Below, piece after piece: positions 38,139-46,293 of a DNA stretch of 64,000 nt (its first letter is position 1; each line of letters begins with the position of its first letter). The notes under the pieces are model-generated. The model did not search any database. It was given only the letters and a program-made list of their open reading frames with translations, and was not told the DNA's origin. Source of the stretch: Paludibacter sp. (GTDB lineage: Bacteria; Bacteroidota; Bacteroidia; Bacteroidales; Paludibacteraceae). The position numbers and the translations under genes were made by a program. The stretch is taken from positions 124,001 to 188,000 of the forward strand of contig JAQVAV010000006.1 in the NCBI GenBank assembly GCA_028690665.1, in the 5' to 3' direction.

Positions 38139-39799
38139 TGTTAAATAGAGACAACTTTAAAATATTATTGATAGTTTTGCTAATATTTTTAATTAACAGA
38201 GAAATGTCAAGTCAGAATTCCGTTCAGAAAAGTGGAAATCGTGTCACAGTCGGTCTTGATATAACCAATGTTGATGGAAATATTTTTGACATAAATCCGG
38301 GTGATACGATTTGTATAGTTCCAGGGGTTAGAGACCATTTGCGCTTTGCTAATATTCATGGTGATTCTATTCGTAGAATTTTTATAGTTAATGATGATGG
38401 AATCGTAAATATTAATACGGTTGAACATTATTTTGGGATTCAGTTTTATAATTGTTCTTTTTTTAGAATTACCGGTACTGGAGATACGGCAGTTGACTAT
38501 GGTATTAAAATTAATGAAACACCTGTAGGAACAAATGGTATAAGTTTCGATGGACTATCTACTGATTTTGAAGTCGATCATGTTGAAATATCCAATACTG
38601 GCTTTGCCGGTATCTTTTCGTTGACACAACCCGATTGTGAGGGAAAGTCTACACGAGATAATTTTGTGATGCGCAATACATCGTATCATGATAATTATAT
38701 TCATGATACTTATGGCGAAGCATATTATATCGGGCATTCATATTACACCGGTTACACAATGGAATGTAACGGAAGAGATACGGTAGTGTATCCACATGTT
38801 CTTAAAGGTGTAAGAATATATAATAATTTGATCGAACGTTGTGGCTTTGATGGAATTCAGATTAGCTGTGCCGACGAAGATTGTGAAGTTTACAACAATA
38901 AACTGTACAACTATGGATACAGAAGTGTTACTTTTCAAAATTCAGGAATTCAGTTTGGGGCCGGTTCTACCGGAAGATGTTATAATAACTTGTTGGTGAA
39001 CGGAAGTGGAAACGGAATCAATATTTTTGGCCTTGGGAATATTACGGTCTCAAATAATATCATTGTACAGCCCGGTTATAATTTTACCGATTCGGTTCCT
39101 AATGGCAGTGCCTATGGCATTTTTTGTGATGACAGGGCTACAATAGCAGGCGAATCGTTTTATTTTATAAACAATACAATTATCCGTCCGGCAACCGATG
39201 GCATCCGGATTTATAGTGATGAATCTGCCAATAATAAGATATATAACAATCTTATTTTAAAACCCGGATCAATCGGCAAATATAATACTATATACAATAG
39301 TTACGTGTATTATAACACAAATGTAGACGTTGATATAAGAAATAACTACTTTAGTTATCATTTATCTCCTTATATCGATTATTCAGATCCGGAAGATATA
39401 TATGATTATACTTGTACTCTGGACGTTTTTGATAAAGGGATAGATGTAAGCGATCTGGGGATTTATTATGACTTTAATAATAATGGCCGGGTTCTGGGAA
39501 GCTGTACAGATATAGGAGCTTTTGAGATTGAGGAACAGGATAATAATTCGGAAGCCCGGCGAATGATTAAAGTATATACAAATTCCGATAAATCAGGATT
39601 TGTTATTGATAATAGTTTTGGAGATAAAATAAACAAAATACAGGTTTATTCAATTAACGGACAACTTTTATTTCATGATGAAGATGTTAATTCAACAGAA
39701 CCTGTGCTATCATATCCGTTAGAAATGAATTTAGGTGTTTATATTGTTTGTATTTCTACCGATTTTTCAGATCAGGCTTATAAAATGCTTGTAAGATAA
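38138..39799 (+). CDS. Secreted right-handed beta-helix protein with T9SS sorting domain
   Basis: A 553-residue exported protein. Residues 1-25 are a signal peptide. Residues about 60-460 have repeated short strands with Asn ladders (for example NNKLYNYG, NNLLVNGSGNGINIFGLGNITVSNNIIVQ, NNTIIRPATDGIRIY), the pattern of right-handed parallel beta-helices of the pectate-lyase-like type, which often bind or cut polysaccharides. The last 75 residues, from VYTNSDKSGF to KMLVR, fit a type A T9SS sorting domain. Its ATG shares one base with the stop of the preceding kinase, and another hybrid kinase follows, so it is embedded in a signalling operon. The catalytic residues are not recognisable, so it may be a binding protein. 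Confidence 0.8.
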   Translation: MLNRDNFKILLIVLLIFLINREMSSQNSVQKSGNRVTVGLDITNVDGNIFDINPGDTICIVPGVRDHLRFANIHGDSIRRIFIVNDDGIVNINTVEHYFGIQFYNCSFFRITGTGDTAVDYGIKINETPVGTNGISFDGLSTDFEVDHVEISNTGFAGIFSLTQPDCEGKSTRDNFVMRNTSYHDNYIHDTYGEAYYIGHSYYTGYTMECNGRDTVVYPHVLKGVRIYNNLIERCGFDGIQISCADEDCEVYNNKLYNYGYRSVTFQNSGIQFGAGSTGRCYNNLLVNGSGNGINIFGLGNITVSNNIIVQPGYNFTDSVPNGSAYGIFCDDRATIAGESFYFINNTIIRPATDGIRIYSDESANNKIYNNLILKPGSIGKYNTIYNSYVYYNTNVDVDIRNNYFSYHLSPYIDYSDPEDIYDYTCTLDVFDKGIDVSDLGIYYDFNNNGRVLGSCTDIGAFEIEEQDNNSEARRMIKVYTNSDKSGFVIDNSFGDKINKIQVYSINGQLLFHDEDVNSTEPVLSYPLEMNLGVYIVCISTDFSDQAYKMLVR

Positions 39800-39840
39800 A
39801 TTGAATTGCCAGCTAAAACTGAATTATTTATTCGTTATAT

Positions 39841-42800
39841 ATGAAAAACAAAGGATCAATAGAATTAGAATTATTGGATATAATAAGCAGGTTAAAGAAA
39901 ATTGTCTTTAATGCAAATATTGATTCCGGAAATTCAGTATATGATGAGTTAATTAATGTTGAACATGATCTGTTGCTAACAGGAAAAAGTGGTTCGTTGA
40001 ATGAATTGTCAACTCTTGGTTTTTCAATAGAGTCGGTCATTTTTAATCAGTTGGGATTTATCTGGATTAAAGATATTGATGGAAGATATGTTGTTGCTAA
40101 TAAGGCTTATGCCAGTTTGTGCGGTGTTGCAGATCCTGTAAAATTAATTGGAAAATATGATGGAGATGTTTGGACCGAGGAAATTGCAAAAAGACATATT
40201 GATGAGGATAATATTGTTTTTCGGACCGGCAAAACAGTAACTACAGAGGAAAAAATATCGGTTAATGATAAATCAGAAAGATGGCTTGAAACTTATAAAG
40301 CTCCGGTTTATAATGCAAATTCAGAAATTATTGGTCTTACAGGATTTTCACGTGATATAACGAGTAGAAAAAATGCATTAGATAAAGTCCGTAAATTATC
40401 TCATGCGGTGGAACAAAGTTCTGTTTCTGTTATTATTACAGATACTGAAGGAAATATTGAATATGTAAATCCGAATTTTGTCCAGGTTTCAGGATATCAG
40501 AAGAATTTTGTTTTGGGTAAAAATCCTCGTATTTTAAAGGGAGGAAATACTCCACCGGAAGTTTATCATGACCTTTGGACCACAATTACGGCTGGTAATG
40601 ACTGGTATGGTGAATTTTGCAACAGAAAAGCCAATGGAGATACTTATTGGGAAAGAGCGGTAGTTTCTCCCATAAGGAATGAATCTGGTCTGATTACCAA
40701 CTATGTGGCCATTAAGGAGGATGTAACTCAATTGAAACAAAAGGAAAGAGATATCCAAAACGTTACCCGCCAGTTACAAGATATTACTGAAAACATAAGT
40801 GAAATATTTTGTTTGTTGGATGCTAATTGTGAGAAATTTCTTTATATCAGTCCAGCTTTTGAAAAAATAACCGGTTTGACACCGGATATTATTTATCACG
40901 ACTCTAAATCTTTTTACAATATAATTCATAAAGATGATGTCGATGATTTATTGTATAAGTTTAATGGGTACAAACAGAATTTGGATTTTGATGCAGAATT
41001 CAGGTTAAAGAAAGTGAATGATGCGTACCGTTGGATTCATGCACGCATTTATCCGGTAAAAAATCATGATGGGAAAACAGAACGGCATATTGTTATTGCG
41101 GTTGATATTACAAAGCAAAAGGAAACAGAAGATATTCTCCGAAAAAGTGAAGAAAAGTACCGCTTAATTACTGAAAACTCATCTGATGTAATTTGGGTTT
41201 ACAACCTGAATAAGAAAAGATATACATTTATAAGTTCAGCTGTAAAGTCGTTGAGGGGAATTACAGTTGAGGACGCAATGTCAGAGAAACTGAGTGATAG
41301 TCTTGATAATGAATCAATTGTAACGATGAATAAACTGATTTCAAGTAATGCATTAAATTTTTTTGCATTAGGAAAAGAAACAGTTTATAGTATTGATGAA
41401 ATAAGGCAAAAACACAAAGATGGCCATTTTGTTTGGGTAGAAGTGTCTTCCATGTTACAATACAATCAGCAGGGTGAGTGCGAGTTAATTGGAGTTAGCC
41501 GTGATATAACCAAACGGAAAAGAACGGAAAAAGAGCTGGAAAGTCTGACACGTTTTCAGAATGTCCTTGTTAATATGTCGCTAAATTACATTAACATGAA
41601 AATAGGCGATATAAATCAGAATGTGTTCTTTTCTCTGAGGGATCTGAGCCAGTTTATTGATGCCGAGCGAGCTATGATTTTTAGCTATGACTGGGAAAAG
41701 AAATGCTGTAACTGCGATTTTGAATGGCGAGATCCTGCTTTGATATCCTTGCAGGAAGAGCTGAAAGTAATTCCTTTGGAAAATATGCCGGAATGGGTTA
41801 ATCAGCATATTCGGGGAAAAATATTTGAGATCAGAAATGTTGAAAATTTTGAGGGAGTATCTCGTTCTGACTTAATATTACATGGCGTTAAGAGCATGAT
41901 ATCCATCCCATTAATGTTGGATAATAAATGTATTGGATTTATTACTTTTGATTCAACGAAAAAAAATCATAACTATATTGCTGCAGAAAAATCACTCCTG
42001 ACTGTTTTTGGACAACTTTATATCAACCTTATCCAGAGAAAGAATCTGGAAACGGGACTCATCCAGGAAAAAGAAAATGCCTTAAGTGCCAATAAAGCAA
42101 AGTCTGAATTTTTAGCAAATATGAGTCATGAATTAAGAACTCCACTTAATGGGGTTATCGGATTTTCGGAACTTCTGACTCAAACATCTTTGACCGATGT
42201 GCAAAAACAGTATACTAATGCGATTACAACCAGTGCCAATGCATTATTGGGAGTTATAAATGATATTCTTGATTTTTCTAAAATAGAAGCTAACAGAATG
42301 GAGCTTGAAATCGTTAATACGGACATGGCGAAATTGTTAGGTCAATGTGTTGAAGTTATAAGTCCGGCTGCTGAAAAAAAACAACTCGAACTGTTGTTAG
42401 ATGTTCCAGCTGATTTACCTGAATTTGCTTACGTTGATCCTATCCGGTTAAACCAGATTCTTGCTAATCTTTTGAGTAATGCCGTCAAATTTACGGCTCA
42501 GGGAGAAGTTGAATTAAAGGTTGAATATCTACCTGTAACAGATAAACATGGTAAATTTACTTTTACTGTAAGGGATACAGGTATTGGTATAACGGAAGCT
42601 CAAAGGGAAAAATTGTTTAAAGCATTCAGCCAGGCAGATAGTTCTACCACACGGAAATTTGGAGGAACAGGACTCGGTCTGATTATTTCAGATATGATTG
42701 CCCGGAAAATGGGTGGAAAAATTGAACTTCGGAGTGAAAAAGATAAAGGAACAGAGTTCTTTTTTACAATTGAGGCAGATACCGAATTCTCTAAAAAAGA

Positions 42801-43635
42801 ATTTGTGAAATTTCCAGATGAATTTGGACAGATATTAATTATTGATGATAACAAAAAAAGCGGAACGATTATTTCTGAAATGTTATCAGAAATGAATATC
42901 AAAAGTGAATATTGTGAAAGTGCACTTGAGGCCATAATGATATTAAAATTAAATTATGATTTTAATATCATATTGATCGATAATAATATTTTTAATACTT
43001 CCGGTGTTGATGTAATAGACATGATTTGTTCCCGACTGAGCATTTCTCCCTTGGATAAACAGTTTGTCGTTATGCACAATTTGACAGAAGATTATCTGTT
43101 TTATGAAGAATGTAAAGATCTTGGGGTGAGTTATTTTCTTACAAAGCCAGTTAGTTTTGACCAATTATACAAGGTACTTCTGGAAATTCAAAATATAGCA
43201 GATATTTCAAAAACGGAGAAGAAAGTTCTATCAGAAAATAAAGGTCACAAAGATAAAATGTTCAGAATTCTGATTGCAGATGATGACATGTTTAATATGA
43301 TGCTTGCAAAAGCTATGATTGGGAATCTTTTGCCAAATGTGGAATTTACAGAAGCACGTTCGGGAACAGATGCCTACAATTTTTTCAGGGATAATGAATA
43401 TGATTTGGTTTTTATGGATGTACAAATGCCAGAAATGGATGGAAATGATGCCACTTGCTTAATCAGGGAATTTGAGCAAAATAGGGGAACTCATGTTCCT
43501 ATCATTGGATTGACAGCAGGTGCATTAAAAGAGGAGAAGGAAAAATGTCTTCAATCGGGAATGGATGAGTTTCTAACAAAACCAATCGATTCAAATAAAC
43601 TGAAAGAAACAATCATTAATTATTTAAATTTATAG
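39841..43635 (+). CDS. Soluble hybrid histidine kinase (PAS x4, GAF, HK, REC x2)
   Basis: A 1264-residue kinase without membrane segments. PAS domains lie at about 65-175, 185-300, 305-430 and 432-560, a GAF at about 570-735, HisKA with H763 in NMSHELRTPLNG, an ATPase domain with GGTGLGLIIS, and two receivers. The first receiver (about 998-1115) has only D1047 in LIDNNIF and lacks the usual MP motif, so it may be weakly active; the second has D1193 in MDVQMPEMDG. There is no HPt, so output to a response regulator would need an HPt in trans, perhaps from a neighbour. The core is similar to that of the kinase at 33042. Confidence 0.88.
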   Translation: MKNKGSIELELLDIISRLKKIVFNANIDSGNSVYDELINVEHDLLLTGKSGSLNELSTLGFSIESVIFNQLGFIWIKDIDGRYVVANKAYASLCGVADPVKLIGKYDGDVWTEEIAKRHIDEDNIVFRTGKTVTTEEKISVNDKSERWLETYKAPVYNANSEIIGLTGFSRDITSRKNALDKVRKLSHAVEQSSVSVIITDTEGNIEYVNPNFVQVSGYQKNFVLGKNPRILKGGNTPPEVYHDLWTTITAGNDWYGEFCNRKANGDTYWERAVVSPIRNESGLITNYVAIKEDVTQLKQKERDIQNVTRQLQDITENISEIFCLLDANCEKFLYISPAFEKITGLTPDIIYHDSKSFYNIIHKDDVDDLLYKFNGYKQNLDFDAEFRLKKVNDAYRWIHARIYPVKNHDGKTERHIVIAVDITKQKETEDILRKSEEKYRLITENSSDVIWVYNLNKKRYTFISSAVKSLRGITVEDAMSEKLSDSLDNESIVTMNKLISSNALNFFALGKETVYSIDEIRQKHKDGHFVWVEVSSMLQYNQQGECELIGVSRDITKRKRTEKELESLTRFQNVLVNMSLNYINMKIGDINQNVFFSLRDLSQFIDAERAMIFSYDWEKKCCNCDFEWRDPALISLQEELKVIPLENMPEWVNQHIRGKIFEIRNVENFEGVSRSDLILHGVKSMISIPLMLDNKCIGFITFDSTKKNHNYIAAEKSLLTVFGQLYINLIQRKNLETGLIQEKENALSANKAKSEFLANMSHELRTPLNGVIGFSELLTQTSLTDVQKQYTNAITTSANALLGVINDILDFSKIEANRMELEIVNTDMAKLLGQCVEVISPAAEKKQLELLLDVPADLPEFAYVDPIRLNQILANLLSNAVKFTAQGEVELKVEYLPVTDKHGKFTFTVRDTGIGITEAQREKLFKAFSQADSSTTRKFGGTGLGLIISDMIARKMGGKIELRSEKDKGTEFFFTIEADTEFSKKEFVKFPDEFGQILIIDDNKKSGTIISEMLSEMNIKSEYCESALEAIMILKLNYDFNIILIDNNIFNTSGVDVIDMICSRLSISPLDKQFVVMHNLTEDYLFYEECKDLGVSYFLTKPVSFDQLYKVLLEIQNIADISKTEKKVLSENKGHKDKMFRILIADDDMFNMMLAKAMIGNLLPNVEFTEARSGTDAYNFFRDNEYDLVFMDVQMPEMDGNDATCLIREFEQNRGTHVPIIGLTAGALKEEKEKCLQSGMDEFLTKPIDSNKLKETIINYLNL

Positions 43636-43657
43636 GCTTAACTATATATAATTAGAC

Positions 43658-44752
43658 ATGAAAGCATTAGATCAATATCTCGTATTAATAATAGATGATA
43701 ATCCTATGAATTTGTTGGTGGCTGCGAAGTCTCTTGAGAATTATGGGGTAAAAACGCTTACTGCAGAAAGTGGAAAAGAGGGTTTGGAAATGCTGAAAGT
43801 TCATACTCCATCATTAATTCTTTTAGATATAATGATGCCAGAAATGGATGGATATGAAGTTTGCAGAAAGATAAAACAAGAGGACAAATGGAAAGATATA
43901 CCAGTCATTTTTCTTACAGCCAATAGCCATATGGAAAATTTGGTAGAAGGTTTTGATGCTGGTGGTGTGGATTACATAACAAAGCCATTTAAACAGGAGG
44001 AGCTTCTTGTTAGAATCAAGAATCATATTGAATTAGCCGAATCAAAAAAGACAATTGTTGAAATGATTCGGTCGAGAGACAAATTATATTCGATTATTGC
44101 ACACGATGTCAGATCCCCGCTTTCAGGTATTTTACAAACTATAGATGCTATTGATCAAGGTTTTATAGATGTTAATAGTGAAGACTTTAAGGAAATAATG
44201 CATCACTTGCGTATTCGTACCCGTGAAACTAATACGCTCCTGACTAGTTTATTACAGTGGACCAGATTGCAGGCGGATACAATTGTTTTGGATTTTCAAT
44301 TTGTAAATATAAAACAAGTGTTGCATAGTTGTATTGAGCTACTTGGAGCTAATGCGCAAGATAAAAAAATACAAATTAATCTGGCTGTTGATGAGGATGT
44401 GTATGCTTGGTGTGATGAAGTTTCAGTACACACGATATTCAGAAATATTATTTCCAATGCTATAAAATTTACTAAAGAAAGTGGATTTATTGAAATAAAA
44501 GTAATCCGAAAAACCGCAAGTGTTGAAATCTCTGTTGCCGATAATGGGGTCGGGATGGCTGAGGAAACAGTTCGGAAAATATTTCGGGAAAACCAACATT
44601 ATACAAGCTCTGGAACTGCTAATGAGCAAGGAACAGGGCTTGGCCTTATGTTGGTAAAAGATTTTATTCGAAAAAATAACGGGCATATCGAAGTTTCAAG
44701 TACTTTGAATGTCGGAACAAAGATTGTTGTTAAATTACCTCTGGAAAAATAG
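43658..44752 (+). CDS. Receiver-histidine kinase fusion
   Basis: A 364-residue protein with a receiver (residues 1-125; D57 in LDIMMPEMDG, K in ITKPF) followed by a kinase core: H149 in IIAHDVRSPLSG, NIISNAIKFT and GTGLGLMLV. This order, REC before HK with no other input, is common for kinases that sit in the middle of a relay: they are switched by phosphate from another kinase and pass it on. It is soluble. The next gene, an NtrC-type regulator, starts 2 bases after its stop, so that regulator is its most likely target. Confidence 0.9.
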   Translation: MKALDQYLVLIIDDNPMNLLVAAKSLENYGVKTLTAESGKEGLEMLKVHTPSLILLDIMMPEMDGYEVCRKIKQEDKWKDIPVIFLTANSHMENLVEGFDAGGVDYITKPFKQEELLVRIKNHIELAESKKTIVEMIRSRDKLYSIIAHDVRSPLSGILQTIDAIDQGFIDVNSEDFKEIMHHLRIRTRETNTLLTSLLQWTRLQADTIVLDFQFVNIKQVLHSCIELLGANAQDKKIQINLAVDEDVYAWCDEVSVHTIFRNIISNAIKFTKESGFIEIKVIRKTASVEISVADNGVGMAEETVRKIFRENQHYTSSGTANEQGTGLGLMLVKDFIRKNNGHIEVSSTLNVGTKIVVKLPLEK

Positions 44753-44754
44753 TT

Positions 44755-46146
44755 ATGTACGAATCTAAACAAAATTTATTAATTATAGATGACGACCCTG
44801 TATATCGTAAACTTTCCAGTTCGATATTGAAAGAGAGGTTTAACGTCTTTACAGCCGATGCTCCCTCTGCCGGCTTATTAATTCTCCGAACTAAAAAGAT
44901 TCATTATGTGATTTGTGATTATTTGTTACCTGAGATGGATGGTCTACAGTTGATAGAGTTAATAAAAACGGAATTTTCTGATGTTATGATTATTGTCGTC
45001 AGTGACTCTGGCAATATGGATACAGTTATTGAAGCGATGAGAAAAGGAGCTGTCGACTATTTTAGAAAACCGTTTACTCCTGCTGATATTTGGATGTCTA
45101 TTGAAAGGTCAGGTAAAATTGCAGAACTTAATAAAACAATTGATTTTGAAAGAAACAAAAATAAACAGCTCAAAGATTTTGTAGATAAGGAATTTGGAGT
45201 CGATATTGTTGGAAGTTCTTCTCAGTTGCAGGAAATAAAAAATCAAATGAGGCTGGTTGCACAAACCCCGGATACTTCTGTTTTGATTTTGGGGGAAAGT
45301 GGAACTGGAAAAGAACTTGTTGCCAGAGGAATCCATAATTTAAGTGATAGAAAAAATGAACTTTTTGGTGCTGTGAATATGTCTGCAATTCCGGAAGCAT
45401 TATTTGAAAGTGAATTTTTTGGACATAAAAAAGGCAGTTTTACCGGAGCTATTGCAGATAAGTCCGGTTGGTTCGAAACGACAAATAAAGGAACCTTGTT
45501 TTTAGATGAAATAGGAGAGATGTCGCAAGGGCTACAAGTGAAACTTTTAAGGGTATTAGAGGATCGTACTTTTGTGAAAGTAGGAACCCAAAATGAACAA
45601 AAATTCGATATAAGAATAGTCGCTGCAACCAACAAACAGATACAGGAGATTACAAATGGGAGTATATTCAGGTTAGATTTATTCCATCGCATAGCCACTT
45701 TTATTATTTATTTACCTCCGTTGAGGGAAAGGCCCGAAGATGTTGTGGAACTGGCTGATTATTACGCAAAAAAATATTCAAATAAATTATCTAAAAATAA
45801 TATAACCTTACATCCCGAAAGTGTATCACTCCTGAGAAATTATAGTTTTCCCGGCAATGTTCGCGAATTAAGAAATATGATTGAAAGAGCTGTGATTTTA
45901 TGTGACGGACATGAATTATTACCTTCCCACTTCTTTTTAATTAACAATTCCGTAGAAAAAAAATCTGATATAACCGTAGAAAAGGAAGAAATTTACAATT
46001 TAGAAGAGATAGAAAAACAAACTATATATAAGGCACTCAGAAAATGTAATTTTAATAAATCTGAGGCCGCCAAACTGCTCAATATTGAATGGAATGCTTT
46101 ATATCGAAGAATTCAAAAATATGGGATATTGCTCGAAAATGAATAA
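44755..46146 (+). CDS. NtrC-type sigma54-dependent response regulator
   Basis: A 463-residue activator. The receiver (1-120) has D55 in CDYLLPEMDG. The AAA+ domain has Walker A GESGTGKE at 180-187, the sigma54-contact loop GSFTGA at 227-232 (GAFTGA in most members; Ser for Ala is a known variant), Walker B in LFLDEIGEM and ATNKQI. The C-terminal Fis-type helix-turn-helix has NKSEAAKLLNIEWNALYRRIQKYG. It should bind an enhancer and open promoters held by RpoN. A sigma54-like promoter lies 96 bases after its stop, before the next gene. It is the only transcription regulator with a DNA-binding domain in the signalling block. Confidence 0.93.
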   Translation: MYESKQNLLIIDDDPVYRKLSSSILKERFNVFTADAPSAGLLILRTKKIHYVICDYLLPEMDGLQLIELIKTEFSDVMIIVVSDSGNMDTVIEAMRKGAVDYFRKPFTPADIWMSIERSGKIAELNKTIDFERNKNKQLKDFVDKEFGVDIVGSSSQLQEIKNQMRLVAQTPDTSVLILGESGTGKELVARGIHNLSDRKNELFGAVNMSAIPEALFESEFFGHKKGSFTGAIADKSGWFETTNKGTLFLDEIGEMSQGLQVKLLRVLEDRTFVKVGTQNEQKFDIRIVAATNKQIQEITNGSIFRLDLFHRIATFIIYLPPLRERPEDVVELADYYAKKYSNKLSKNNITLHPESVSLLRNYSFPGNVRELRNMIERAVILCDGHELLPSHFFLINNSVEKKSDITVEKEEIYNLEEIEKQTIYKALRKCNFNKSEAAKLLNIEWNALYRRIQKYGILLENE

Positions 46147-46241
46147 GTGTCTCAGGGTAGTTCTTCACAAATGAATAAATAAAATTTTGTTTGATTTTGT
46201 AAACCCTTTATTTATAGTATATAAATGTAGTATATTTCTTA

Positions 46242-46256
46242 TGGCATGGGAATTGA
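46242..46256 (+). promoter_or_regulatory. Sigma54-like -24/-12 promoter
   Basis: TGGCATG-GGAA-TTGA matches TGGCAYG-N4-TTGC at all but the last base (A in place of C), with exact spacing between GG and TTG. It lies 38 bases before the ATG of the LruC gene, giving a leader near 27 bases. An 8-base direct repeat TAGTATAT occurs at 46215-46222 and 46228-46235 just upstream. The neighbouring activator gene makes the match more credible than sequence alone would. Confidence 0.5.
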
Positions 46257-46293
46257 TTTTATTAAAATCTAAAAATTATTAAATATAAATAAT

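Noticed and set aside
45243-45698. Minus-strand frame of 151 codons within the NtrC regulator gene
   Set aside because: It lies fully opposite the conserved AAA+ domain; long antisense frames are common opposite such genes.
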